Source: Rhodoferax sp. (GTDB lineage: Bacteria > Pseudomonadota > Gammaproteobacteria > Burkholderiales > Burkholderiaceae_C). From it: DNA of 64,000 bases. Under the pieces are notes generated by a model. It saw only the letters and a program-made list of their open reading frames with translations, was not told the DNA's origin and searched no databases. The position numbers were made by a program, and so were the translations under genes. Every line of letters starts with the position of its first letter. The first letter of the stretch is position 1. The stretch covers positions 1 to 64,000 of the forward strand of contig NZ_JAUYQD010000021.1 of assembly GCF_030697375.1 (NCBI RefSeq), given 5' to 3'. Positions 8,493 to 17,414 of this stretch are shown piece by piece.

Positions 8493-9857
8493 GTGCAATA
8501 CGACGCAATCATCATTGGCGGTGGTCCTTCGGGGCTCGCTCTGGCTTCTGAACTTTCGCGCACCCGGCGCGTGCTGGTGGTCGAAAAAGGGGTTGCGGGT
8601 AACACCAACCGCAGTTGGTTTGTGCCGCTCGATGCGGTGGACGAGTTGATCCAGCCCTACACCTACGGCGGTGTCACGCGTTTTCTGGCCAATACCTGTT
8701 CGGGCGCCAAAACGCAGTGGAACGCCCGTTTGTTCCCACGTTATCCCTATATCAACGAAAAGCAGTTGCTGCCCCATTGGGTCGCCACAGTGCGTGCCAA
8801 CGGTTCCGAGGTACTGGACCAGTGTGCGTACCGTTCACATACGGTCGATGCCCACGGCGTCAGCGTCGACACTGCGCGTGGCCAATTCCGGGCCCGGCTG
8901 ATGATTGACTGCAGCGGCTACGATTCCACGATCGCCAAGCAGTACGGTATCCGCCGCGCGGGTTACTACTGGTGGTCGGTTTTTGGCGCCATCGGCGACC
9001 ATCCCGACGGGCTGGGCGGCATGCAGGTGGGGGATTACATGTTGTGGCAGACCTTTGCAGACACTACAGCGCACGCCGATGCCTCGCTGCAGCAGGGGCG
9101 CCCGGTGTTTGAATACGAAATCCTTGACGAACGCACCTCGTTCTCATTAATTCTTTATTTGCGCAAGGAGGTCATGGCCCGCGACGCCATGGAGCCTGTC
9201 TACAACCACATCATTCGCAAAGAAGCGTCCACGGCGGCGTTCCATGGCATGCATGTGAAGGAACTCAAGTACGGCTGGTACCCATCGGCCAGCATCGCGC
9301 AGGAGTTGGCCCGCGAGCGCGTTATCTTTGCGGGGGATGCCGGCTGCTGGACCACACCCTGTGGCTGGGGGATGTCTTTCATTCTCAGCAACTACCGCAG
9401 TTTTGCCGCGAAGTTGGAACAGGCGCTGCAAACCGACCGCCTGGGCCGTGCCGAGCTGGCGTCGATTCGGCATGTCCGCTGGCGTGAACGTGGCGAAATT
9501 GTCCTCAATGCGCTGATGACGCACTTTCTGTCGAATGCGCCAGCGCCGCTGTTGGATCGCTACATCAACCTGTTTAACGAAAACCATCCAGGACATATCG
9601 ACCCGATCTATTGTGAAAAGGTCTATACCCTGGAGATCACCGCTGCTGAGACGCGTACTGTCCTGCAAGCCATGCTCAAGGAGTTTCATCTGAAGGAGTT
9701 GTTCTGTGTCTTGCCCTTGTCGGATTACGCCTTGCTGGTGGAAGAGGCCGCCTATTTCGTCAGCCAATCCGTGATTGACGAGGTGCGCCACCTGCTTCAC
9801 CTGGGTGACGATACGCCCCAAGGCGGCAAGCGCAAACCGGGTTTCGACTTCGTGTGA
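8493..9857 (+). CDS. FAD-dependent oxidoreductase, lycopene-cyclase/geranylgeranyl-reductase-like
   Basis: The 454-residue protein starts with a classic dinucleotide-binding fold (YDAIIIGGGPSGLALASELS, then VLVVEKG) and has a second FAD motif in RVIFAGDAGCWTTPCGWG at about residues 275-293. The overall pattern resembles the lycopene cyclase / geranylgeranyl reductase / halogenase superfamily of flavoproteins. It lacks a halogenase GWxWxIP motif. The substrate cannot be told. There are no membrane helices. The start is GTG 8493, preceded by GGAGG at 8481-8485. Its stop overlaps the GTG of the hybrid sensor kinase by 4 bases, so the two are probably co-translated. No carotenoid genes are nearby, so a carotenoid role is unsupported. 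Confidence 0.75.
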   Translation: MQYDAIIIGGGPSGLALASELSRTRRVLVVEKGVAGNTNRSWFVPLDAVDELIQPYTYGGVTRFLANTCSGAKTQWNARLFPRYPYINEKQLLPHWVATVRANGSEVLDQCAYRSHTVDAHGVSVDTARGQFRARLMIDCSGYDSTIAKQYGIRRAGYYWWSVFGAIGDHPDGLGGMQVGDYMLWQTFADTTAHADASLQQGRPVFEYEILDERTSFSLILYLRKEVMARDAMEPVYNHIIRKEASTAAFHGMHVKELKYGWYPSASIAQELARERVIFAGDAGCWTTPCGWGMSFILSNYRSFAAKLEQALQTDRLGRAELASIRHVRWRERGEIVLNALMTHFLSNAPAPLLDRYINLFNENHPGHIDPIYCEKVYTLEITAAETRTVLQAMLKEFHLKELFCVLPLSDYALLVEEAAYFVSQSVIDEVRHLLHLGDDTPQGGKRKPGFDFV

Positions 9858-12571
9858 GCCCCCATGGAGTCCCCGCCATAGGCAATACCCTGAAAAACCG
9901 TCTGGACCAGTGGGTCGTCTGGTTTACACCGCGCAGCGCCAAAGCCAATGAGCGGCAGCATTCTGCCAACCGTTTGCTGGTCTACATTTGCCTGATTACC
10001 GCGGCATTTTCACTGCTGTACGTGGCCACCTCGCTGGCCATCGGGTTCGATATCGGCGCGGTGCTGATGCTGGTTTGCTTTGCCCTGTTTTGGCCCATCC
10101 TGTTTCACTTTCGGGCCCGGGGGTGCTTTCGCTGGAGTGCCAATTTGTACTTGGCCAACTGTTTCTTTGTCGCCATCCTCGGCTGCAGCTTCTTTACCGG
10201 GGGCCTGTATTCCCCGGTCTTGCCCTGGTTCACGCTGGTTCCCGTGGCCACGGTGTTGTTGCTGGGCTTTGGTGCGGACGCATGGCGTTGGTTTTTACTG
10301 TGCTGCACGGTCACTCTGGTATACGGGCTGGCCGGTATGCTGGGTTTTCAGTTTCCGGAACTCTACCGCTTGGAATTTGCCAATTTTTTCAGCACCATTT
10401 GCACCACCGGCTTGGTGATGATCCTGTTCTTCATCGCCCTGACGTTTGACCACAATCGCAATTTGGTCATGGAGAAAATCCTGGAACAAAACGGCGCGCT
10501 GAAGCTGGCACGCAGACAGGCCGAGGCTGCGTCCCGGGCCAAAAGCGACTTCCTGGCCAATATGAGCCATGAGATCCGCACCCCCATGAACGGTGTGGTC
10601 GGGATGGTGGATATTCTGCAAGAGACGCAGCTTGCACCCGATCAGCACCGCATGCTCGACACGATCCATGACTCGTCGCTGGCCTTGCTGCACATTCTCA
10701 ATGACATTCTGGACTACTCCAAGATGGAAGCAGGAAAACTGGCCATGGAGAGTTTGCCAACCCACCTGCGGGATGCGGTGGAGAGTGCCGCGCAGCTGAT
10801 GAGCACCAGTTCGGCGGCCAAGGCGGTCGAACTCTCGGTGTTTGTGTCGCCTGAACTGCCGATGTGGGTCTACAGCGATCCGACTCGGCTGCGCCAGGTG
10901 TTGCTTAACCTGGTGGGCAATGCGATCAAATTTACCGGAGACGGGTCTGACCGCGTCGGTCGGGTGACCCTGCTGGTGCAGCCCTGCTCCCAAGCCGATG
11001 GTCGGCCTGGCATTGAGTTGCAGGTGATCGACAATGGCATCGGGATCAGTGCACAGGAGATGGGCAAACTGTTTCAGCCCTTCAGCCAGGCAGACGAAAG
11101 TACGGCGCGCAAATTTGGTGGCGCCGGACTGGGCCTGAGCATCACCTGGCGTCTGGTTGAGTTGTTGCAGGGGCAGATCCGGGTGCAAAGCACCCCCGGC
11201 GAGGGCTCGGTGTTCACCGTAGTGCTGCCCTTGCAGGTGGCGCCCGCTGGCCGACCCATGCCGGTTGAACCCCGTTTGGACGGGGTGCATGTGGTGGGGG
11301 TGACCCACGATGCAGAGGGCGGGGGTTTTTTTCGTGCCTATTGCGTGGCGGCAGGTGCCCGCGCCACAGTGGTCACCGATCTGGTGTCCGCCCGTGCGGC
11401 GCTTCAAAAATCGCTGCAGTCGGGGGGAACCACAGTTCTCGCCTTGGGGCTGGCCGTTACCGAGCCCGCCAGCGGCCTTGGCCTGCCCTCGGGGATCGGT
11501 GTGATCCGCTTTGCCAGGCGCAGCGATCACACGGCTTTTGGCAACGAGGTCACTGTCCCCGCGCGCCCCATGTGTTACGCCGACCTGGTACGGGCGCTGG
11601 CTTTGGTGAGTGGTCGATTGAACGCGCCTGATGGGCTGGGCCAGCCCGGGCGCGGTGAGCACCGCCGTTCCCAACGGGTCACCCCCCCCAGCGCGCAGCA
11701 GGCCGAGGCCGCGCAGCAATTGATTTTGTTGGCCGAGGACAACGAGACCAACCGCGAGGTGGTGCAGGAGCAGCTGCGTCTGCTGGGGTATGCGGTGGAG
11801 GTTGCCGCCGATGGTGCCGCGGCCTTGCAAATGTGGCGCGATGGACTGAGGGCGGAAAGCGCAGGCTCTACGGGCCGGTATGCCTTGCTGCTGACCGACT
11901 GCCATATGCCCAATCTGGATGGTTTTGAGTTGACAGCCGCTATTCGCAGGGCAGAGCCCGAAGGTACACGCCTGCCGATCATTGCCGTGACCGCCAATGC
12001 CATGCAGGGCGAGGCCGAACGCTGCTGCCAGCGTGGCATGGACGACTACCTGTCCAAGCCCCTGCGTTTGAACGAACTGGCACCGATGCTGGCCAAGTGG
12101 CTTCCGCTGTTGACGCAACCTGATGGAAGTACGCAAGCTGCCCCTCTTCCCCCGGAAGAGAGCCGGGCCGAAGGCTCTGCAGAAGTCGCTGTGTGGGATG
12201 CCAACGCCTTGACAGAATTGGTTGGCAACAATCCGGCCTTGCACCGGCGCCTGGTACAGAAATTTCTGCTGAATGCGCAGACACAAGTACGTGAGATCCA
12301 GGCTGCAGCCCTAGCAGGCGATCTCCCCACCCTGGCCGGCCTGGCGCACACCCTGAAGTCGGCGGCCCGCAGCGTCGGGGCCATGGCGCTAGGGTCCCTG
12401 TGCCAGTCGCTGGAGACGGCGGGCCGGTCCAACGATGGTTGGGCCTGCAATACGCTGGCGCCTCGGGCAGAGGTGGCTTTGTTGGCCGTCATGCAAATGA
12501 CAAGTGCGCTGGTGACGCCCACTTCTAGTCTGGTTGGAGGATCTGAAGTGATCCCCGCCAAATACGCATGA
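9854..12571 (+). CDS. Hybrid sensor histidine kinase (membrane sensor, HisKA, HATPase, receiver, Hpt)
   Basis: This 905-residue protein has about six membrane helices (residues 41-197), a short coiled coil, a HisKA domain with phosphoacceptor His239 in NMSHEIRTPMNG, an ATPase domain (NLVGNAIKFTG, DNGIGIS, GGAGLGLSI), a diverged linker, a receiver domain with phosphoacceptor Asp682 (LLLTDCHMPNLDG, ending DDYLSKPLR) and an Hpt domain with His832 (LAHTLKSAARS). That is the RpfC/BarA-type phosphorelay layout. No response regulator or rpfF homologue adjoins it, so the output partner is elsewhere. The membrane part includes an FTGGLYSPVLPW segment between helices; the signal is unknown. GTG 9854 overlaps the stop of the flavoprotein, which suggests a functional pairing. 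Confidence 0.92.
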   Translation: MSPHGVPAIGNTLKNRLDQWVVWFTPRSAKANERQHSANRLLVYICLITAAFSLLYVATSLAIGFDIGAVLMLVCFALFWPILFHFRARGCFRWSANLYLANCFFVAILGCSFFTGGLYSPVLPWFTLVPVATVLLLGFGADAWRWFLLCCTVTLVYGLAGMLGFQFPELYRLEFANFFSTICTTGLVMILFFIALTFDHNRNLVMEKILEQNGALKLARRQAEAASRAKSDFLANMSHEIRTPMNGVVGMVDILQETQLAPDQHRMLDTIHDSSLALLHILNDILDYSKMEAGKLAMESLPTHLRDAVESAAQLMSTSSAAKAVELSVFVSPELPMWVYSDPTRLRQVLLNLVGNAIKFTGDGSDRVGRVTLLVQPCSQADGRPGIELQVIDNGIGISAQEMGKLFQPFSQADESTARKFGGAGLGLSITWRLVELLQGQIRVQSTPGEGSVFTVVLPLQVAPAGRPMPVEPRLDGVHVVGVTHDAEGGGFFRAYCVAAGARATVVTDLVSARAALQKSLQSGGTTVLALGLAVTEPASGLGLPSGIGVIRFARRSDHTAFGNEVTVPARPMCYADLVRALALVSGRLNAPDGLGQPGRGEHRRSQRVTPPSAQQAEAAQQLILLAEDNETNREVVQEQLRLLGYAVEVAADGAAALQMWRDGLRAESAGSTGRYALLLTDCHMPNLDGFELTAAIRRAEPEGTRLPIIAVTANAMQGEAERCCQRGMDDYLSKPLRLNELAPMLAKWLPLLTQPDGSTQAAPLPPEESRAEGSAEVAVWDANALTELVGNNPALHRRLVQKFLLNAQTQVREIQAAALAGDLPTLAGLAHTLKSAARSVGAMALGSLCQSLETAGRSNDGWACNTLAPRAEVALLAVMQMTSALVTPTSSLVGGSEVIPAKYA

Positions 12572-12576
12572 ATCGC

Positions 12577-14202
12577 TTAACGCGTTTTTGTCTCTGGATT
12601 GGACCGAAGGGTGCGGCTGAGCAAAATGACGGGGGCCAAACCGACCAGCACCAAAGCCAGTGATGGCAAGGCGGCCTCGCCCAGCCGTTCGTCGCGTGCG
12701 AGTTGGTAGGCCACGACCGCCAAGGTGTCGCTATTGAAGGGGCGCAGCACCAGCGTAGCGGGGAGTTCTTTCATGACGTCAACCAACACCAGCAAACCGG
12801 CAGCCGCCAAACTCCGATGCAGCAAAGGCCAATGCACCCGCACCAGCAGGCCTGCACCGGTGACACCCAGCATGCGGGCAGAGTCATCCATACTGGTGGG
12901 AACCCGGGCATAGCCGCTTTGGATGGTTTGCAGGGCCACGGCACAAAACCGCACCAAATAGGCCCACACCAGGCCCAGCGCTGTTGCGGTAATCCAGTAG
13001 CCGACACTGGTTTGTGGAAAGGCAGCCTGCAGCCAGCCCACGGGCAATAACAGCCCAACGACGATTACCGCACCGGGGATGGCATAACCCAGCGCGGCAA
13101 TCTGTACCACACCGCGGGTGAGCCGGTCTGCATGCGTACGCACAGCAAAGGCGAGCAGGACGGCGACGCTGCATGCCAGCGCCGCGGTCCCCAGGGCCAG
13201 TGTCAAACTGTGGATGGACCACCGCAAAAAGGAGTCCCAAGGCAACACCGACCAGTCCGCCACCAAGGGGCGCAGCATAAATGCCATGGGCAATACAAAT
13301 CCTGCCAACACGGGCAGGCTGCAAAGTGCCCAAGCCGCGACCGCTGCGCCACTTTTGAGCACCACGGGTTGAGATTCGCCGCTGTTGTGTCCAGAGCCGC
13401 TTTTGCTGCTGGAGAAGCGCAAACGCCGCTGTGCCCATTGCTCAGTTTTCAATAGCAGCAAGACCACCAAAAGGAGCAAGGTGGCCAATTGGGCTGCCGC
13501 CAAGCTGTTGTCCATGGCCAGCCAGGCCTTGTAGATGCCAGCGGTAAAGGTCTGAATGCCGAAGTAGCTGCTCACGCCGAAATCGGCCAGGGTTTCCATC
13601 AAAGCGAGTGAAACGCCGGCCGTGATGGCAGGCCGTGCCAGGGGCAGGGCAATCGTATAAAGACGCCGGGGTAAGGGTGCCCCCAACAGACGTGCGGCTT
13701 CCATCAGCTGTGTGGCACGTTCGGCCAGCGCGGCACGGGCCAGTACATAGACATAGGGATAGAGCGCAAACACGAACACCCAAGCGGCACCGCCCAGATT
13801 GCGTACTTCTGGAAACACTCGGCCCTCCACGCCGGTGAATGCGCGCACACTCATTTGCAAGGGCCCACTGTATTGCAGGAAGTCGGTGTAGGCATAGGCC
13901 ACCACGTAAGCGGGCACGGCCAGCGGCAGCAGCAGCGCCCACTCGAATGTTTTCCGTCCGGGGAAGTCAAACAGACTTACCGCCGCTGCAGCCCCTCCTC
14001 CGACCAGCGCCACACCGAGCCCGACCATCAGGCACAGGAGCAAAGAGCTCAGTGCGTAGTCGGGCAGCACGGTTTGCGCCATGGCCACCATGATTTGCTG
14101 GCTCGCCGCGTCCCATCGAATCCAGGAAGCAAGAACGCTCAGCACGGGAAGTGACAACACCAAGGCCAATAGCAGCAGGAGAAATCTGAAAAATAAGCGC
14201 AA
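12577..14202 (-). CDS. fbpB: Ferric iron ABC transporter permease, FbpB-type
   Basis: This is the inner-membrane permease of a periplasmic-binding-protein-dependent iron importer. The 541-residue product has about 12 hydrophobic helices in two halves, each with a binding-protein-dependent transport inner-membrane domain (EAA-like loops EAARLLGAPLPRRL and DSARMLGVTGAGLLV), as in the fused FbpB/SfuB/AfuB permeases. The start is taken as TTG 14202, since in-frame codons further upstream run through the divergent promoter and lack start codons until they enter fbpC sequence; no clear ribosome binding site is seen. It is transcribed divergently from fbpC, and both may respond to the palindrome at 14245-14266. 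The last codons are 5 bases from the convergent kinase gene. Confidence 0.9.
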   Translation of the reverse strand: MRLFFRFLLLLLALVLSLPVLSVLASWIRWDAASQQIMVAMAQTVLPDYALSSLLLCLMVGLGVALVGGGAAAAVSLFDFPGRKTFEWALLLPLAVPAYVVAYAYTDFLQYSGPLQMSVRAFTGVEGRVFPEVRNLGGAAWVFVFALYPYVYVLARAALAERATQLMEAARLLGAPLPRRLYTIALPLARPAITAGVSLALMETLADFGVSSYFGIQTFTAGIYKAWLAMDNSLAAAQLATLLLLVVLLLLKTEQWAQRRLRFSSSKSGSGHNSGESQPVVLKSGAAVAAWALCSLPVLAGFVLPMAFMLRPLVADWSVLPWDSFLRWSIHSLTLALGTAALACSVAVLLAFAVRTHADRLTRGVVQIAALGYAIPGAVIVVGLLLPVGWLQAAFPQTSVGYWITATALGLVWAYLVRFCAVALQTIQSGYARVPTSMDDSARMLGVTGAGLLVRVHWPLLHRSLAAAGLLVLVDVMKELPATLVLRPFNSDTLAVVAYQLARDERLGEAALPSLALVLVGLAPVILLSRTLRSNPETKTR

Positions 14203-14244
14203 AAGTAGGACGGGGTAGTGGGTGGGGAATTTCGGGATGAATGA

Positions 14245-14266
14245 GAATTGTAGGTATTTACAATTC
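14245..14266. promoter_or_regulatory. Perfect inverted repeat, candidate iron operator between fbpB and fbpC
   Basis: GAATTGTA (14245-14252) and TACAATTC (14259-14266) form a perfect 8-base inverted repeat with a 6-base spacer, 5 bases before the fbpC start. The preceding bases include TGAGAAT, which matches a Fur half-site at 6 of 7 positions. Location between two divergent iron-transport genes suggests a Fur or other iron-responsive operator; the match to classical Fur boxes is only partial. Confidence 0.5.
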
Positions 14267-14271
14267 CCTTC

Positions 14272-15336
14272 ATGCTTCTCAATATCTCGCGCCTTTGCAT
14301 TCAGTATCCGGGACGGGCAAACCCGGCTGTGACAAATGTATCGTTGGGTTTGCGCGCCGGCGATTTGGGCGTGTTGATTGGCCCGTCTGGCTGTGGGAAA
14401 ACCACCTTGTTGCGCGCGGTGGCGGGCCTTGAGCGTGCGGCAGGGGGGACCATTCATCTGGGGGGCGAGTTGGTGAGCAGCGCCGCTGTGCACCTGATGC
14501 CAGAAAATCGGCGCATTGGAATGGTGTTTCAGGATTACGCGCTTTTTCCGCACCTGGATGTGGGACGCAATGTCGGTTTTGGTATCCACCGTCTCCCTGT
14601 ACAGGAGCGTGAAGCCCGCGTTTCTGAAGTGTTGAATCTGGTGGGTTTGCTGGAAAGCCGCCACCGTTATCCCCATGAATTGTCCGGCGGACAGCAACAG
14701 CGTGTTGCGCTGGCGCGCGCTTTGGCACCGCGCCCGCGGTTGTTACTGCTGGATGAACCGTTTTCCAGTCTGGATGTGGAGTTGCGGGAGCGGCTTTCGC
14801 ATGAGTTGCGTGCCATTTTGAAAGCCGCGCAAGCCACAGCTTTGTTTGTCACGCACGACCAGTTTGAAGCCTTTGCCATGGGGGATGTGATTGGTGTGAT
14901 GCACGAGGGCAGCCTGCAGCAGTGGGACGATGCCTACAGCCTGTACCACCGGCCATCCACGCGTTTTGTCGCCGAATTTATTGGCCATGGTGTGTTTGCA
15001 CCGGCCACCATCAGCCAACATGGCGGGTCGGTGGTCGTGCAGACTGCGTTGGGGGACCTGGTCAATGTGCAGGAGTGCCCACTGCCCAGTGCCTATCCGA
15101 ACGGTGTTTGTGACATTCTTTTACGCGCCGATGACATCGTTCACGATGACACGGCCCCCGTGAAGGCTGAGGTGATGCGAAAAGCGTTTCGCGGTTCGGA
15201 GTTTCTCTACACCTTGCGCCTGCGGGATGGCCAGATCCTGTTGGCCCATGTTCCCAGCCACCATGACCACCGAATCGGGGAATGGATTGGCATCCGGGCC
15301 GAGGTGGACCATTTGGTGACATTTGCACCCAAGTGA
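14272..15336 (+). CDS. fbpC: Ferric iron ABC transporter ATP-binding protein, FbpC-type
   Basis: The 354-residue ATPase powers iron import through FbpB. It has Walker A GPSGCGKTT at about residues 39-47, a Q-loop in VFQDYALFPHL, the ABC signature LSGGQQQRVALARAL, Walker B LLLLDEPFSSLD and the H-loop in FVTHDQFEAF, then a C-terminal TOBE-like regulatory region (about 240-350), typical of the FbpC/PotA group. ATG 14272 follows the divergent operator region; no strong ribosome binding site is visible. It is followed 82 bases later by the binding-protein gene fbpA, which has its own probable promoter. Confidence 0.92.
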   Translation: MLLNISRLCIQYPGRANPAVTNVSLGLRAGDLGVLIGPSGCGKTTLLRAVAGLERAAGGTIHLGGELVSSAAVHLMPENRRIGMVFQDYALFPHLDVGRNVGFGIHRLPVQEREARVSEVLNLVGLLESRHRYPHELSGGQQQRVALARALAPRPRLLLLDEPFSSLDVELRERLSHELRAILKAAQATALFVTHDQFEAFAMGDVIGVMHEGSLQQWDDAYSLYHRPSTRFVAEFIGHGVFAPATISQHGGSVVVQTALGDLVNVQECPLPSAYPNGVCDILLRADDIVHDDTAPVKAEVMRKAFRGSEFLYTLRLRDGQILLAHVPSHHDHRIGEWIGIRAEVDHLVTFAPK

Positions 15337-15361
15337 GAGGGTATGGTGTTGTGTAATGCAA

Positions 15362-15392
15362 TTGAGAGTAATTCGTATTTGCGTGGTATAGT
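15362..15392 (+). promoter_or_regulatory. Candidate fbpA promoter with Fur-like sequence
   Basis: TATAGT at 15387-15392 is preceded by TG (extended -10) with TTGAGA at 15362-15367 as a possible -35 (spacer 19). The same stretch, TGAGAGTAATTCGTA, partly matches the Fur 7-1-7 consensus TGATAATnATTATCA (left half 5/7, right half 4/7), so iron repression of fbpA is plausible. Confidence 0.45.
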
Positions 15393-15418
15393 TTCCTTAT
15401 CTTTCAACTTTCACGACC

Positions 15419-16468
15419 ATGACCATGCTTAATAAGTGGATTACCGTTGCCGCTTTGCCCGTAGTGCTTGCCAGCAGCGGCGCCTTTGCCCAGGAGCAGG
15501 TGCTCAACCTCTATTCGGCCCGCCACTACTCAACGGATGAAGCGCTCTACAGCAACTTCACGAAAATTACCGGTATCAAGATCAATCGCGTTGACGCAGA
15601 TGACGCGGGCATTCTGGCGCGCCTAAAGGCTGAAGGTAGCGCTTCCCCTGCGGATGTGATCCTGCTGGTGGACGCGTCCCGCCTGCACAAAGCAGAAGTC
15701 GAAGGGTTGTTCCATCCTGTTAAATCAAAGACGCTGGAAGATGCGATACCCGCACAGTACCGCGCCAAAGGGGGACCTGATGGCTCCGCCTGGTTTGGCT
15801 ACTCCACCCGTGCGCGCGTTATCGTGTATGACAAAGCCAAGGTCAAGCGTGCCGATGTGGACAGCTACGAAGAATTGGGAGATCCCAAAAACATGGGCAA
15901 ACTTTGCATTCGCTCGGGCTCACATCCTTACAACCTGAGCCTTTTCGGTGCGGTTGCGGAACATATGGGGCCAGAGAAAACTGAAGAATGGCTCAAGGGC
16001 TTGGTTGCCAACATGGCACGCGCCCCCAAAGGCGGTGACACGGACCAGATCAAGGGCGTCGCCTCCGGGGAGTGCGGCATTGCCGTCACCAATACCTACT
16101 ACATGGCGCGCATTTTGCGGTCCTCCAAGCCGGATGACCAAGCCATTGCAGACAAAGTGGGCGTGGTGTTTCCGAACCAGGATTCCTGGGGAACCCACCT
16201 GAACATCGCCGGTGGCGGCATGGCTAAGTATTCCAAGAACCAGACCAATGCCACCAAGTTTCTGGAATACCTGGCAAGCCCCCTGGCGCAAGACTATTTC
16301 GCCAACGGCAATAACGAATGGCCCACTGTCGCATCCGTGAAGGTGGCCAACCCGGCTTTGCAGCAGATGAGCGGTGGAAGCTTCAAGAGCGAAACCATTC
16401 CCATCAGCGTGATCGGTTCGAACCAGGTCAAGGTGCAACAAATGCTGGATCGGGTGGGTTTTAAGTAA
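15419..16468 (+). CDS. fbpA: Ferric iron ABC transporter substrate-binding protein, FbpA-type
   Basis: This periplasmic protein captures ferric iron and delivers it to FbpB/FbpC. The 349-residue precursor has a signal peptide (MTMLNKW then a hydrophobic core, cleavage probably after AFA near residue 25). The mature protein begins with the family pattern LNLYSARHYSTDEALY and contains DADDAGILARLKAEG and the tyrosine-rich NTYYMARIL segment that in this family supplies iron-binding tyrosines. Two in-frame ATGs (15419, 15425) are possible starts. After the stop a weak imperfect hairpin (ACGCCTC/GAGGTGC, 16477-16494) could serve as terminator, but is not compelling. Confidence 0.92.
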   Translation: MTMLNKWITVAALPVVLASSGAFAQEQVLNLYSARHYSTDEALYSNFTKITGIKINRVDADDAGILARLKAEGSASPADVILLVDASRLHKAEVEGLFHPVKSKTLEDAIPAQYRAKGGPDGSAWFGYSTRARVIVYDKAKVKRADVDSYEELGDPKNMGKLCIRSGSHPYNLSLFGAVAEHMGPEKTEEWLKGLVANMARAPKGGDTDQIKGVASGECGIAVTNTYYMARILRSSKPDDQAIADKVGVVFPNQDSWGTHLNIAGGGMAKYSKNQTNATKFLEYLASPLAQDYFANGNNEWPTVASVKVANPALQQMSGGSFKSETIPISVIGSNQVKVQQMLDRVGFK

Positions 16469-16637
16469 AAAACGCCTCGGTTTTTTATGAGGTGCTTGGT
16501 GTTTGATCTTGATTTAGCACAAGAAAACACACAATCGCCCCTGCGGTAGTGCTTCAGAACTATGCCGGCCTGCATCGGGGTAGTTCTAAGTTGATGGCGA
16601 ATCCGCCCTTTGGAGGATGGCGGCATGGAGAGGGACC

Positions 16638-16667
16638 GTCTAAAGTTGATTTAAGTCAACTTTAGAC
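16638..16667. promoter_or_regulatory. 30-bp perfect palindrome containing an Fnr/Dnr box
   Basis: GTCTAAAGTTGA and its exact complement TCAACTTTAGAC are separated by 6 bases. The centre, TTGATTTAAGTCAA at 16646-16659, fits the Fnr/Dnr consensus TTGA-N6-TCAA. It ends 15 bases before the ATG of a Crp/Fnr-family regulator, so autoregulation is the simplest reading. A single-mismatch relative, TTGATTTAGCACAA, lies at 16509-16522. Confidence 0.7.
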
Positions 16668-16682
16668 AAGAGATCTCCCACT

Positions 16683-17381
16683 ATGCGCGTCGATCACCTG
16701 GACATGCAGCGGCATCTGTCCATCCTTCCCATGTTTCGCGAATTCTCCCAGCCTGAACGTGAAAACGTCGCGCAAGGTTGCAAGCTGGAACGCTACGGCC
16801 GGGGTGAGATGGTTTTTCGGGCCGGTGAGCCCTGTGAAGCCTTCCATTTTCTGGTTTTGGGCCAAGTCAAGCTCTACGTCACTTCGTCCACGGGTGTGGA
16901 AAAAGTGATTGAACTGATCGGCCCGGGTCAAAGCTTTGCGGAAGCCATGATGTTTCTGTCCAAGCCCTACATGATGAACGCCCAAACCTTGGGGGACTCC
17001 CTGCTCATGACCGTGAGCAAACAGTCCATAGTGAGCGAAATTGAGCGGGACCCACGGTTTTCCATGCACATGCTGTCTGGCATCTCGCGTGGAATGCACC
17101 GTCTGTTGCTGGATGTGGAAAGTTATTCCCTGCACAGCGCCATGCAGCGATTGATTGGCTACTTGCTCCGGGATGTTGAACTGGGCCAGACCGATGATTT
17201 TGGCGTCGTGACCGTGTCTTTGCCAGCCAGCAAGGCCACCATTGCATCACGGCTGTCGCTGACACCGGAGTACTTCTCACGCGTGCTGCACCAACTCGAA
17301 GCCGACCAGCTGATCGAAATCACCAAGCGTGAAATCCGCATTCTGAATGTGCGTGGGCTGGCCACCTACGGAACGCATTGA
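16683..17381 (+). CDS. Crp/Fnr-family transcriptional regulator, Dnr/Nnr-like
   Basis: The 232-residue protein has an N-terminal cyclic-nucleotide-binding-type beta-barrel (about 15-130; MVFRAGEPCEAFHFLVLGQVKLY), a long dimerisation helix and a C-terminal winged helix with recognition segment TIASRLSLTPEYFSRVLHQLE (about 188-208). The E-xx-SR pattern in the recognition helix is the one associated with TTGA/TCAA sites, matching the box just upstream. There is no cluster of cysteines as in oxygen-sensing Fnr, so a Dnr/NnrR-like nitric-oxide or other sensor is more likely, but the signal cannot be deduced. It converges on ruvC. No denitrification genes are in the window. Confidence 0.88.
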   Translation: MRVDHLDMQRHLSILPMFREFSQPERENVAQGCKLERYGRGEMVFRAGEPCEAFHFLVLGQVKLYVTSSTGVEKVIELIGPGQSFAEAMMFLSKPYMMNAQTLGDSLLMTVSKQSIVSEIERDPRFSMHMLSGISRGMHRLLLDVESYSLHSAMQRLIGYLLRDVELGQTDDFGVVTVSLPASKATIASRLSLTPEYFSRVLHQLEADQLIEITKREIRILNVRGLATYGTH

Positions 17382-17414
17382 ACGGCCGTACGCCACGCGG
17401 CACTGCGCCCAGCA

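Noticed and set aside
13420-13460. CTATTGAAAA-like start in fbpB as another repeat copy
   Set aside because: The initial motif resembles the repeat on the minus strand, but the following blocks do not align.
16477-16494. Hairpin after fbpA as an intrinsic terminator
   Set aside because: The stem has mismatches and no T-tract follows in the right place.
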